A stretch of 45,362 bases of DNA from an uncultured Oligoflexales bacterium (lineage in GTDB: Bacteria; Bdellovibrionota_B; Oligoflexia; Oligoflexales; JAPPIL01), in contig OY282440.1 of assembly GCA_958296095.1 (NCBI GenBank), positions 1 through 45,362 on the forward strand, given 5' to 3'. The translations under genes and the position numbers were made by a program. Positions 10,392-18,367 of this stretch are shown here, in pieces. How positions within the stretch are numbered: the stretch's first letter is position 1; every line of letters starts with the position of its first letter. The notes beneath the pieces were generated by a model. It ran no database searches and was not told where the DNA came from. It worked only from the letters and a program-made list of their open reading frames with translations.

Positions 10392-11492
10392 ATGCCTGCA
10401 AAATGTGGTACTGTACCGATAACAAGAATCTATTGTGGAGCTACAGAAGTTATCAAGGTATATTGTGGAGAAAACTTATCATTTAGCCCTGCGTCTGCGG
10501 TGGGTCCTACAGCCCCAGTCACTGCACCAACACAAGTAAGGGTAGCGAGACTAACAGGGACAGGTACTCCTAAGTTAGGCGCTACTGTGATTGGAACTTC
10601 CGCTTCATTCTATTCGTATGGTGGTCGACATTCTTCTTCTTATCTTTCGAGTCTAGAACAAATATCTATTGCGAACACAACAGCGACTAGAACAGCAAGA
10701 ACGTTATCTAGGTCAATTGGCTCTAACGCCTACTATGGTGCGGTAGGTGACTTAACCAGTGGAATTATATTCTTTGGGTTTAACGGATCAAATCAATCAT
10801 CTATCAACAGACTTGATTTTAACACTGCACCAGCAACCGTAACAGCTACACAACTTACACATACAGGTACAGCGCCTGCACAACATGTTCCTATAGTTAT
10901 AGGTGATTTAACCTCTGGGTTTATGTTCGGTGGACGGAGTGCATGGCCTCCTAATCTTGGTGACTTCTACTGGTATGCTGTCTCAGGCAACAATATCACA
11001 ACCACAACCATGACTAAGGCAGGCGCAGCTATTCCAATTCTTTCGTCTTGCGCTATTGTAGGTGATAAGACTTCGGGAATCATATTCGGAGGTGCTAACG
11101 CTAGTCGTGCGGTTGTAAATACTTTCTACAAATACACAATCTCTGGCAGCACTATCACACTCACTTTATTGACTAGATCGGGGGCTACACCACATGGTGT
11201 GTATGCATCATCTATGGTAGGCAATGCTGAGTTTGGCATCATCTTTGGCGGGTCTGTTGACACAAGTAATACCAGTAGCCAGCTCAGCAATCAATTCCGG
11301 TACTATAAAGTAGATGGCAATACGATCACTCTTACTGCACTAACTAGACTAGGCACAAACATTACAGGACGAAGATATGCGTCTATGATAGGTGACCCTA
11401 ACCATCTTGGTGGTATCATATATTCAGGCGACATAGGATCTAACACAGGGTCTAATGACATATATAGGTTTGACGCGGTAATACCAGCGTAG
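10392..11492 (+). CDS. Kelch-like propeller adhesin
   Basis: A 366-residue protein with AAAGGA 8 bases before the ATG. The N-terminus has two short tandem units, ITRIYCGATE and VIKVYCGEN, resembling the IYxGxxxVxKVYxG start of several phage tip appendage proteins. The rest is six repeats with the core VGDxTSGIIFGG followed by a YYKxxGxTITLTxLTRxG strand pair. They are the same repeat type as both arrays of the preceding fibre gene. The likely role is a host-recognition head attached to the tail tip. No enzyme motif is seen. Confidence 0.72.
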   Translation: MPAKCGTVPITRIYCGATEVIKVYCGENLSFSPASAVGPTAPVTAPTQVRVARLTGTGTPKLGATVIGTSASFYSYGGRHSSSYLSSLEQISIANTTATRTARTLSRSIGSNAYYGAVGDLTSGIIFFGFNGSNQSSINRLDFNTAPATVTATQLTHTGTAPAQHVPIVIGDLTSGFMFGGRSAWPPNLGDFYWYAVSGNNITTTTMTKAGAAIPILSSCAIVGDKTSGIIFGGANASRAVVNTFYKYTISGSTITLTLLTRSGATPHGVYASSMVGNAEFGIIFGGSVDTSNTSSQLSNQFRYYKVDGNTITLTALTRLGTNITGRRYASMIGDPNHLGGIIYSGDIGSNTGSNDIYRFDAVIPA

Positions 11493-11501
11493 GAGCAACA
11501 C

Positions 11502-11714
11502 ATGACATATGACGGAAATTGTTTGGATGGCGAATACGATTATGACCAGGTATACGACTGGCGTAACAAGAAATGGGTGGATCTTGATAAGAATACCGAG
11601 ATCAAATACACGTCTTATACGTGCAAGAAATGTGGAACATACAATCCACCACTAGCACACAAAATAATAGATAAGAGAGGTAACGCCGTTGGCCACACTG
11701 AACATACATCCTAA
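11502..11714 (+). CDS. Small CxxC protein between fibre genes
   Basis: A 70-residue protein with AGGAG 6 bases before the ATG. It has an acidic, Tyr-rich first half (DGEYDYDQVYDW) and a TCKKCGTY CxxC pair near residue 51, which could be half of a zinc site or a rubredoxin-like knuckle. A second Cys pair is absent, with one Cys near residue 6. The gene overlaps the next long fibre gene by 26 bases, so the two are probably translationally coupled. Function is unknown. A fibre-associated cap or chaperone is possible from position only. Confidence 0.6.
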   Translation: MTYDGNCLDGEYDYDQVYDWRNKKWVDLDKNTEIKYTSYTCKKCGTYNPPLAHKIIDKRGNAVGHTEHTS

Positions 11715-14700
11715 ATATCCCAATAGTGCGCCAATATATGGTGCACAGATAACGGCTGAACTCATCGACCTTGAAGGCAATCCTATATGGGGTGTTGCAC
11801 CAGGTGAATCATTTGCAGGAAGAATAGAAGCAGTTGAATCACCACGCGGTAGTTACACACTAACCCTAGAACCCAACACAGGCACACTCGCGGACACGCG
11901 TTATCAAATACGTCTTATGACCGATAGTCGCATCCTATTACAGCTAGTCAAGATACCAGGAGATGCAAGATACAACTTAGAGGATGTGACGGTGCGAAGC
12001 ACCGTGTCCCCATCACAAAGCGGAGGAAATACAGTGACAAGTGGAGGTGTAGCCTTTACCGAGGCAGATAAAACAAAGTTAGATAGCGTTGCAGCAGGTG
12101 CTGAGGTCAACGTACAGGCAAACTGGAACCAGCAAGATGCAACTAGTGACTCATACATAAAGAACAAGCCGCTGATTAACGAACAAGGGGAGATTGTAAG
12201 TGTTACTACTACTACTGATTTTACTGGTCACGGCTCTGCTTCTAATCCACTGGGACTAAAGATACCATTCACATCTGCCTATGAAACAAAACTACAAGGC
12301 ATAGAGGCAGGTGCACAAGTTAATGTGCAATCAGATTGGAATGAGGGGAGTACAACATCCCCCGCATTTATTAAGAACAAGCCGATCATCATCACCCGCG
12401 TGCGAACTGATCACACCATCCTCGGCGACGGCGTTAATGATGAGATGGGTGTCACTAACCCCTACACGGATGCCGATGAAGCTAAGGTCGACGGCATCGA
12501 AGAAGGAGCACAGGTCAATGTCAAATCAAACTGGAACGAGCACGACCCAACATCCGATGCTTTTATCCAAAACAAACCCGTTATCAATAGTGGCGGACAA
12601 GTTACTACCTTACATTTTGACGGGACGATGCGCGGTAATGGTAGCCAGACCATGCCAGCAGGGGTCGCGAATCCATTTACAAGTGCTTACGAGACAAAAC
12701 TTAACGGAATATCAGCTGGAGCTGAGGTAAATGTACAGTCCGACTGGGACATCACAGACAACACGCAAGATAGTTACGTCAAAAACAAACCAGACATTCA
12801 AGCCCTCATCGCGGCAGAAGACAAGAACAGTGCGGTAGATGTTATTGCCTCGCAGGCATTTACACTTGTTTCAGATCCTAACCCAGGCAGTGTAGGGTCA
12901 GGTAATCCTGGCGTTGGTATCGTCAATTTAGGTCTAAATTTCACGGTAGGGTCGTCAACTTTCACCATTACATATGTCTTCCACGAAACGGCTGGTCAGA
13001 AACAATTTCTTATCACCATTACACCCGGCAATCACAGAAACGATATAAAAAGATACCACATACAAATAGGCACAACACGTCTAGCACTTGGTGATGCTAA
13101 GTACGTTGAAGATGCAGCTGGTGATTCTTACTTTTGGGATGGCACTCCCGACATTGGAAATGTAGGTGATACAGTCATTCTATCTGTCTTTGAACCACTG
13201 GATAAGGATAACTTTGTCCCCGACAATGGCACTGATGGCGATGTTCTCTTCCGACGAAACTCAAGCCCCACATGGGAAGAGCTAAATGACAGTGACATCA
13301 ATGGTTTCCCCACCACCGCAGATAAAGTTGCAGCAATTGTGGGGCAAGTATTGCGTCTTAAATCAGACAAAACAGGTTATGAGTTAGCAACTATAACCTC
13401 AGGAGGTCATGCCCCGACTAAGGCGGAGGTATACACACAAGCCAAGGACATTGTTGTAGGTGGTAGGGGTATAGATGTTGCTAAGGACGATAGCGCGGAT
13501 ACTCTTACGGTTAAGATAGGCGCTAGCCGCGCCGGCAATACATTTCCACTTGCACCAATGCTTGGCGATCAATTTGATCTGTTAAAGGAAATAACACTAG
13601 CGACACACGCGGTCATTACATCAGGTACAGGCAATCACAATACAGGTTACTACCAGTCTGCTGCACCTATTGGCAGCATCGATAAACCTAGCGGTCTAGT
13701 CACAGGTATCCTGTGGTATGACAACAACAATGTTAACTACGCGCCTTACAGACGACATCTTGTTATTTTTACCGGCACAGTGCCACAGGCGTTAAGGGAT
13801 GTAACCATTGGAGGCACAACATATACGTTACGACCTGTTAGTGGTGGCACAACACACATATATGTGTCTACCAATGCAGTCGCGACTAACCCTATCCCTG
13901 CCGGTAGCAACTACCAAGTACAGGTAACATTGGCTAACGGTGTCAAGGTATGGCCGGACATTACATACCCACCACATACATATGTGTGGGATGGCAATTA
14001 CTGGCATACATGGTTTGCACTTACAGCTAACGACATTCTTGGCAGACTACGTACACTTCCCAAACCATGGTTGGATGTGTCTGCCATATCCGGGAACATA
14101 AACAATCGCTTCAGCCATCTAATCATGGATGAATACGGGCAGGGTTTGAATGTCACAAGGACAACACATCAAGTAATTAATGCAGTTACCCTCTTCAATC
14201 CTGTCTTTGACCTGGATGATGTACAACATGGTGTGTTCACGATCGAAGCTACCCTTGCAATTGGCACAAGATCTACTGGTACACTTGGTTTTACGTCCGA
14301 CACAACCGATACCTATCGTATTGATGGGACACTATTTGCATCCGCGCTTAAGAATCTAGCCACCTATACAACCGCGGATGTCACAGGAACTGCATTACAG
14401 GTCGAGAATGGTGTCGACATATACAATGGCACAACCAAACTAGGGTCTGTGCATCTTCACCTAGCGAAGAATTCATCCAATCAGTTAGGTTACTTCCTCA
14501 ACTACGTTGTGGCATCCCCAGGAGGGACGCAACAGAACTTTACTGCTACTGTTTTCTTGGGTGTTTCATGGTCGCCAAGCGACGCGCCAACACAAACACG
14601 ACAATCATGGCAAGGAGCATGGGCAGTTGGTGTTGCGTATGCAGCTGGCGATATGGTTGCCGAGAACACAGGTGGTGTTGATGGTGTTGCTATTTGTATC

Positions 14701-15069
14701 CTACCCCACACGTCCAGTCCAACAAATGGTCCTTATCTAGCGACTGATTGGCGCACACGTTGGCGAACAATTACCGAGCCAGACATACATGAATTGGCTG
14801 CAAGATTACCAGCTGTTGAAATAGCTGGTGATGATCATCTAGCTATATCGGATGAGTCAACTACAGCCGATGAACCGCGTTATGTGACTGTAGATGATTT
14901 GTTGTCGCGTGCTCCGCGGATGTTCAAGGGAGTTTGGACAGCAGGTGTGTATTCTATCGCCGATGAGGTGTTGCATAGCAACATATTCTACAAATGTTTG
15001 ACACCGCGTGTGGCATCTGACACTCAACCACCTAACGTTGATAGTGCTTGGCGAGCATTAACGGGATGA
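11689..15069 (+). CDS. Long tail fibre with VQSDW repeats and C-terminal CBM5/12-like modules
   Basis: 1126 residues. I use TTG 11689 because AGAGGT lies at 11675-11680 with good spacing and the N-terminus (NIHPKYPNSAPIYGAQITAE) is a coherent fibre attachment domain. Four units of the type AGAEVNVQSDWN...DSFIKNKP start near residues 141, 211, 277 and 347, each preceded by a YETKL...GI helix. This is a common shaft repeat of phage fibres. Two CBM5/12-like modules (aromatic W..GVAYAAGDMV...Y) lie at about 974-1030 and 1078-1125. The terminal module's coding sequence is partly duplicated 980 bases downstream, beyond the methyltransferase. Likely a carbohydrate-binding side or tip fibre. Confidence 0.8.
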   Translation: MATLNIHPKYPNSAPIYGAQITAELIDLEGNPIWGVAPGESFAGRIEAVESPRGSYTLTLEPNTGTLADTRYQIRLMTDSRILLQLVKIPGDARYNLEDVTVRSTVSPSQSGGNTVTSGGVAFTEADKTKLDSVAAGAEVNVQANWNQQDATSDSYIKNKPLINEQGEIVSVTTTTDFTGHGSASNPLGLKIPFTSAYETKLQGIEAGAQVNVQSDWNEGSTTSPAFIKNKPIIITRVRTDHTILGDGVNDEMGVTNPYTDADEAKVDGIEEGAQVNVKSNWNEHDPTSDAFIQNKPVINSGGQVTTLHFDGTMRGNGSQTMPAGVANPFTSAYETKLNGISAGAEVNVQSDWDITDNTQDSYVKNKPDIQALIAAEDKNSAVDVIASQAFTLVSDPNPGSVGSGNPGVGIVNLGLNFTVGSSTFTITYVFHETAGQKQFLITITPGNHRNDIKRYHIQIGTTRLALGDAKYVEDAAGDSYFWDGTPDIGNVGDTVILSVFEPLDKDNFVPDNGTDGDVLFRRNSSPTWEELNDSDINGFPTTADKVAAIVGQVLRLKSDKTGYELATITSGGHAPTKAEVYTQAKDIVVGGRGIDVAKDDSADTLTVKIGASRAGNTFPLAPMLGDQFDLLKEITLATHAVITSGTGNHNTGYYQSAAPIGSIDKPSGLVTGILWYDNNNVNYAPYRRHLVIFTGTVPQALRDVTIGGTTYTLRPVSGGTTHIYVSTNAVATNPIPAGSNYQVQVTLANGVKVWPDITYPPHTYVWDGNYWHTWFALTANDILGRLRTLPKPWLDVSAISGNINNRFSHLIMDEYGQGLNVTRTTHQVINAVTLFNPVFDLDDVQHGVFTIEATLAIGTRSTGTLGFTSDTTDTYRIDGTLFASALKNLATYTTADVTGTALQVENGVDIYNGTTKLGSVHLHLAKNSSNQLGYFLNYVVASPGGTQQNFTATVFLGVSWSPSDAPTQTRQSWQGAWAVGVAYAAGDMVAENTGGVDGVAICILPHTSSPTNGPYLATDWRTRWRTITEPDIHELAARLPAVEIAGDDHLAISDESTTADEPRYVTVDDLLSRAPRMFKGVWTAGVYSIADEVLHSNIFYKCLTPRVASDTQPPNVDSAWRALTG
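14967..15005 (+). repeat. Direct repeat copy 1 (fibre gene 3' end)
   Basis: 39 bases encoding VLHSNIFYKCLTP within the last CBM-like module of the fibre. It matches 15947-15985 at 35 of 39 positions. All four differences fall at third codon positions and are synonymous. Confidence 0.9.
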
Positions 15070-15524
15070 TTCAACCTAAGGCTTATGCACCTTTTAGATA
15101 TATGGGTGGCAAGAATATGTTATTTGATTATCTAGTGCCACCTAATGAGGGATTGCCTTTCACATTTAATAAATACTACGAACCCTTCCTAGGCTCAGGC
15201 GCATTCTTTTTCAAACTTGTTCAAAATGACATGATAAACGAGAGGCACCGAATATATCTTAACGACATAAGAAGTGAACTCATTGAAGCTTTTCTTCTCA
15301 TCAAGAATTACCCTAAATCAATTTCGCGTGAGATGGTTAAATTGTGGAAAACACATTGTCAGAAACAGTTCTACAAGATAAGAAATATACTACATAACCA
15401 AGAGAATGAATTGAATGATAAGCAGATAGGCTTGGCTTTTATGTATCTCCAGAGATACAGTATCATGGGGCTAGGTAACCATACTGTAGTTGATTCAACT
15501 CGCATTAGGGGGGGGCAGGGATAA
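15066..15524 (+). CDS. DNA adenine methyltransferase (D12 class/Dam-like), N-terminal part before G-tract frameshift
   Basis: Starts at ATG 15066, overlapping the fibre stop (ATGA). Residues 9-16 (PFRYMGGK) and 39-47 (EPFLGSGAF) are the SAM-binding motif I region of D12-class N6-adenine methyltransferases. LNDIRSELIEAF follows, also typical. The frame then ends shortly after a run of eight G at 15508-15515, while the catalytic half lies one base forward. The gene is visibly more A+T-rich than the fibre gene before it, which fits a recently acquired 'moron'. With one G fewer the two halves would read through as about 289 residues, a normal length for the family. Confidence 0.85.
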   Translation: MIQPKAYAPFRYMGGKNMLFDYLVPPNEGLPFTFNKYYEPFLGSGAFFFKLVQNDMINERHRIYLNDIRSELIEAFLLIKNYPKSISREMVKLWKTHCQKQFYKIRNILHNQENELNDKQIGLAFMYLQRYSIMGLGNHTVVDSTRIRGGQG

Positions 15525-15933
15525 ACATGCACCCAACTGTGATAATTACCTAGCAGTGAGCAAAGTACTAAATGGATATAATGTAGAATTGAGTTGTAAT
15601 AGTTTTAGAAAGATTCCAATTACGCAGAAATCATTTTACTACTTTGACCCGCCTTATTGGCGAGCTAGTACACCTTATGGATATAAAAGTGAAAGCAAAT
15701 CATTTAATCTACAAGACCAATATGACCTAAAAAAAATGTGCGATAAAATCGATAAAGTCGGTTCCAAATTTTTACTATCAAATAGCAACACGGAGATGAT
15801 GCAGTATTTATTTAAATATTATAACATGTGGACATTCAAAGGGACATCTACTAACTACCACCCACCAGGGAATAAGCCGTCACACAAGTGGAGTGCAGAC
15901 AGCCACCCCGAATTAATGGTGAGAAATTACTAG
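15490..15933 (+). CDS. DNA adenine methyltransferase, C-terminal catalytic part (out of frame)
   Basis: In the frame one base forward of the preceding part. It carries the catalytic DPPY motif in YYFDPPYWRASTPYGY, then a long helix and KFLLSNSNTEMMQYLFKYY, the usual C-terminal fold of Dam-like enzymes. No good start or ribosome site stands before it, so it is probably made only by shifting at the G8 tract (transcript slippage, +1 ribosomal shift or replication slippage) or not at all. It would methylate adenine in a short target, either protecting phage DNA or altering host regulation. The target sequence cannot be read from the protein. Confidence 0.83.
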   Translation: MIQLALGGGRDKHAPNCDNYLAVSKVLNGYNVELSCNSFRKIPITQKSFYYFDPPYWRASTPYGYKSESKSFNLQDQYDLKKMCDKIDKVGSKFLLSNSNTEMMQYLFKYYNMWTFKGTSTNYHPPGNKPSHKWSADSHPELMVRNY

Positions 15934-15935
15934 AC

Positions 15936-16133
15936 ATGGGGAGGGGGGTATTGCATAGCAATATATTTTATAAATGTTTGACACCACCCCACAATCATGG
16001 GCCATCGTGGGGTGGTACTGCGTGTCTCCCCAGACACGTCTCGCTAAATATCATTATCCCCCACACAATGCAACCACAACACCATGCGGGGGACCTCAAT
16101 CAGCTATTCTCTTACATAGCCCCGGAAATATAA
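15936..16133 (+). pseudogene. Remnant ORF carrying the duplicated fibre C-terminal segment
   Basis: Begins MGRGVLHSNIFYKCLTP, the same peptide as the last module of the long fibre, then diverges into a sequence without a recognisable fold (HNHGPSWGGTACLPRH) and stops. It lacks a good ribosome site and starts 2 bases after the methyltransferase stop in a G-rich stretch. I read it as a leftover fibre 3' end separated by insertion or recombination, not as a functional gene. An expressed alternative tip cannot be excluded. Confidence 0.5.
15947..15985 (+). repeat. Direct repeat copy 2 (downstream of methyltransferase)
   Basis: Partner of 14967-15005. The same peptide is encoded with four silent third-position changes, so this copy evolved under coding constraint or was acquired from a related fibre gene. 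Confidence 0.9.
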
Positions 16134-16200
16134 CCCAAACCTGTGGCAATATCCAGTGGGAAATGATACATGTCGGATTGTCGTTGACAAGGAGGAAGAC

Positions 16201-16477
16201 ATGAAAACACCACGCAGCATAATCCATGATAAAATGAAAGAGCTAGGCGTTACAACAACCCCCTACTGGTCGGAGACGATACACTGGGGGGGACGGTGAA
16301 TTGGCTGCTATCTATGACATCCTTTACAACCTCACTACCGCTTTTGAATATTGGCTTGTGCGTGACGACTTAAAGGCACGGCATGCGGCTGCACTTAGCA
16401 CACTCGCTCATACGCCTTATAAGGACTTAGAGAAAATGTACGCCAAGAAGAAAGGTAGTGATGCCAAAAACGGGTGA
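16201..16477 (+). pseudogene. Small gene interrupted at a G7 tract, product unknown
   Basis: A perfect SD (AAGGAGGA) 5 bases before ATG 16201 opens a 32-residue peptide (MKTPRSIIHDKMKELGV...) that stops just after a run of seven G at 16286-16292. One base forward the reading continues as GDGELAAIYDILYNLTTAFE... through YKDLEKMYAKKK to a TGA at 16475. The two halves together would give about 91 residues, mostly helical. The strong ribosome site and smooth continuation argue that both belong to one gene. The same frame upstream of the ATG is also open from 16120 (NPNLWQYPVGND). No family recognised. Confidence 0.5.
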
Positions 16478-16745
16478 GCTTATTAACTTTTGGGATATAG
16501 TAGCTGAAGACATGAAAGATCAGGAGTTCGCTAGGGAATTTTTTCTCAGCGAACGTAAGGAACAGGGCAGTAACCAGAAGGCAATACGTAACACAATTGA
16601 ATTGATGAACATAAACTGGTTCGTAGCGGCGATAGGCTTACCTTTTACCAAGGAACGTGTTTTCTCCTTTCTCAAAGGACGTGATCTTGACGATGATGAG
16701 CTTGCTACGTTTCTTGTTTTCTTGGGTGTCGATACACTAAATTGA
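16461..16745 (+). CDS. HigA/addiction-antidote-like HTH protein
   Basis: 94 residues from ATG 16461, with AAAGG upstream. The sequence has the plan of small addiction-module antidotes: an N-terminal 'D.EFAREFFLSE' helix, a linker, then a helix-turn-helix (IGLPFTKERVFSFLKGRDLDDDELATFLVFLGV). It likely binds DNA. No HigB-type toxin is evident next to it, and the upstream frame-interrupted gene is not recognisable as one. It may be a transcriptional regulator. Family assignment is by pattern only. Confidence 0.55.
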   Translation: MPKTGELINFWDIVAEDMKDQEFAREFFLSERKEQGSNQKAIRNTIELMNINWFVAAIGLPFTKERVFSFLKGRDLDDDELATFLVFLGVDTLN

Positions 16746-16753
16746 GGTGGCAA

Positions 16754-17419
16754 ATGTATGGTCCATATCACGAATATGTTACGAATCGTTGGCCTGATGA
16801 CTACTCATCCGCATCCCCATGCTCACACCCATGTACACACCCATGCATATGTCCATGGCCTCGTTTACGGCGGGGAGGTGACTGGATTGTAGGAACCCCG
16901 TATACAATAGGTGATAACGTCAAATTTTCAAAGGAGCTAGCTGAAATGACTAAGTTGGAAGAGGCAATAATTACAGAACAAAAAAAGACAACGGAGCATG
17001 ACGTTAAATTAAGTGAGAAGGAGCTAAAGCAAAGAGCATATGATTACGAGCAGAAAGAGTTCAAGGAAGAGCTGAAGAAAATCCTGGAAAAGAAAGTTCC
17101 TAAGTGGATGACATACGATTTTCTGTCGGTCAGACACACGCGGGAGGTCGATATGTACGCGAAACATCTACTTACGACCTGTATTGGTTTTGCCGTTTTT
17201 CATCTTCCATTTGCCGCTAAGTTCGCAATTGACAAATGTTATGGCAACTGCACGATGAGTTGTCTTGACAATAATAGTTTTGGTAAAGAAGTCGATGGCA
17301 AGCTACAGCGAATTGTATCTGGATCACCAGAAGAGTGTGTCGAACGTGCACTACGCTTTACAGCAACCTTGGGGAATCTAGTAGAGGCAGACATCAGACA
17401 GAAACATATGTTTGGGTAG
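16754..17419 (+). CDS. Unknown protein with Cys/His-Pro-rich N-terminus
   Basis: I choose ATG 16754, with GAGGTGG 3 bases upstream, over the TTG at 16742. Residues about 18-35 hold a Cys-Pro/His-Pro run (SPCSHPCTHPCICPWP) that could bind metal. A charged coiled-coil region follows at about 60-110. The C-terminal third (HLPFAAKFAIDK...ECVERALRF) resembles the C-terminal third of the next protein (DYPYAAKFAIIPD...RCVKRAVKH), suggesting that the two are paralogues. No family or function recognised. Confidence 0.6.
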   Translation: MYGPYHEYVTNRWPDDYSSASPCSHPCTHPCICPWPRLRRGGDWIVGTPYTIGDNVKFSKELAEMTKLEEAIITEQKKTTEHDVKLSEKELKQRAYDYEQKEFKEELKKILEKKVPKWMTYDFLSVRHTREVDMYAKHLLTTCIGFAVFHLPFAAKFAIDKCYGNCTMSCLDNNSFGKEVDGKLQRIVSGSPEECVERALRFTATLGNLVEADIRQKHMFG

Positions 17420-17426
17420 CATTAGG

Positions 17427-17831
17427 ATGTCATTTAATAAGGGCTTAGCCCGAATAGGCGTAAACGGTCTTTATGATATCGAATTGTGTGTTAAGGATGA
17501 AATGTCGTTTACTGAACGCTTAAATCAATGGATAGTTAAGTATTTACACAAGGGGATGCACTACGAAATCCTAAGGGTGTCAGATAACTTCTGCAAGGAT
17601 GGTGGTCTGTACTTCATCTTACGTGATTATCCTTATGCGGCGAAATTTGCTATCATCCCCGATCCAAAAGATGGGGTTAACGATAGATGCAAGATCAAGG
17701 GAGTTGATATGAATTGGTCTGATCAACGTATGGAACGAAAATACACACACACATTAGAACGGTGTGTCAAACGTGCTGTCAAACATATCGAGAGAATGTC
17801 AGATCCTATTCATGGTTGGGGACAACCATAA
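17427..17831 (+). CDS. Unknown protein, paralogue of the upstream gene's C-terminus
   Basis: 134 residues from ATG 17427. It shares with its neighbour a core of the form (Y/F)(A)AKFAI, an acidic/polar loop, a Cys, and a C-terminal (R)CV(E/K)RA helix. The body is beta-rich (YEILRVSDNFCKDGGLYFILRDYPY). It is the last + strand gene before a convergent nuclease gene. Role unknown. Confidence 0.6.
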   Translation: MSFNKGLARIGVNGLYDIELCVKDEMSFTERLNQWIVKYLHKGMHYEILRVSDNFCKDGGLYFILRDYPYAAKFAIIPDPKDGVNDRCKIKGVDMNWSDQRMERKYTHTLERCVKRAVKHIERMSDPIHGWGQP

Positions 17832-17833
17832 CA

Positions 17834-18265
17834 TTATCCTAACTCGCCAATTCCCACAATATCAGCGTCAGACGCTGGCTGTGGTCTACCTTCCTTAGCC
17901 CATTTAGTCTCAACTCGAACAGCCTCAAGGTTGAATATATTCATTGCATCCTCGATGGTTGCCGCAATGTAGCATCGATGTCCTAATCTTGTAAGATATT
18001 CCATCATCTTGTGTTGATTTTTGCTTATGTTTGCTTCCCTACCGGGAGCTTTAAGCTCAACCCAGATACATCCCTCATGGGTTGGCATACAGAGATCAGG
18101 CACGCCTGATAACATACCCATCAAGTTAGCCTTCCGTGTGTCCCAGGGATTGCGTTGTAGGACACCGTTGAGTGGTGCAAACACATTACGCACTAGTTCG
18201 TGATGACTGACGCGGCATAGCGCTATAATCTGCCGCTGTAATCCTGCTTCATCCATTTTTTTCAT
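17834..18265 (-). CDS. VRR-NUC (PD-(D/E)XK) nuclease, Holliday-junction resolvase-like
   Basis: 143 residues, the lone - strand gene in this part. Motif: GVPD with D57, then WVELK with E70 and K72, then a Gln (Q84) in the following helix (ISKNQHKMMEYL), the VRR-NUC catalytic pattern. Family members cleave branched DNA. Here it would process replication or packaging intermediates. The start is supported by AGGAGGT 5 bases upstream of the ATG on the - strand. The length is normal for single-domain phage members. Confidence 0.85.
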   Translation of the reverse strand: MKKMDEAGLQRQIIALCRVSHHELVRNVFAPLNGVLQRNPWDTRKANLMGMLSGVPDLCMPTHEGCIWVELKAPGREANISKNQHKMMEYLTRLGHRCYIAATIEDAMNIFNLEAVRVETKWAKEGRPQPASDADIVGIGELG

Positions 18266-18303
18266 AGTAACCTCCTCGCGTTTACGTCATACCATATTGG
18301 CTG

Positions 18304-18332
18304 TTGACCTAGCTACCCCATAAGGCTATTGT
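18304..18332 (+). promoter_or_regulatory. Candidate sigma70 promoter for the small-membrane-protein cluster
   Basis: TTGACC at 18304-18309, a 17-base spacer, TATTGT at 18327-18332, 36 bases before ATG 18368. The -10 matches the consensus at 4 of 6 positions, so it is moderate. Confidence 0.5.
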
Positions 18333-18367
18333 TGCGTTTTATTGTTGTCCACACACAGGGGTTTTCA

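Noticed and set aside
14967..15985. Possible diversity-generating retroelement (variable and template repeats)
   Set aside because: The four differences are C/T and G/A at silent third positions, not adenine-directed, and no reverse transcriptase is present in the window.
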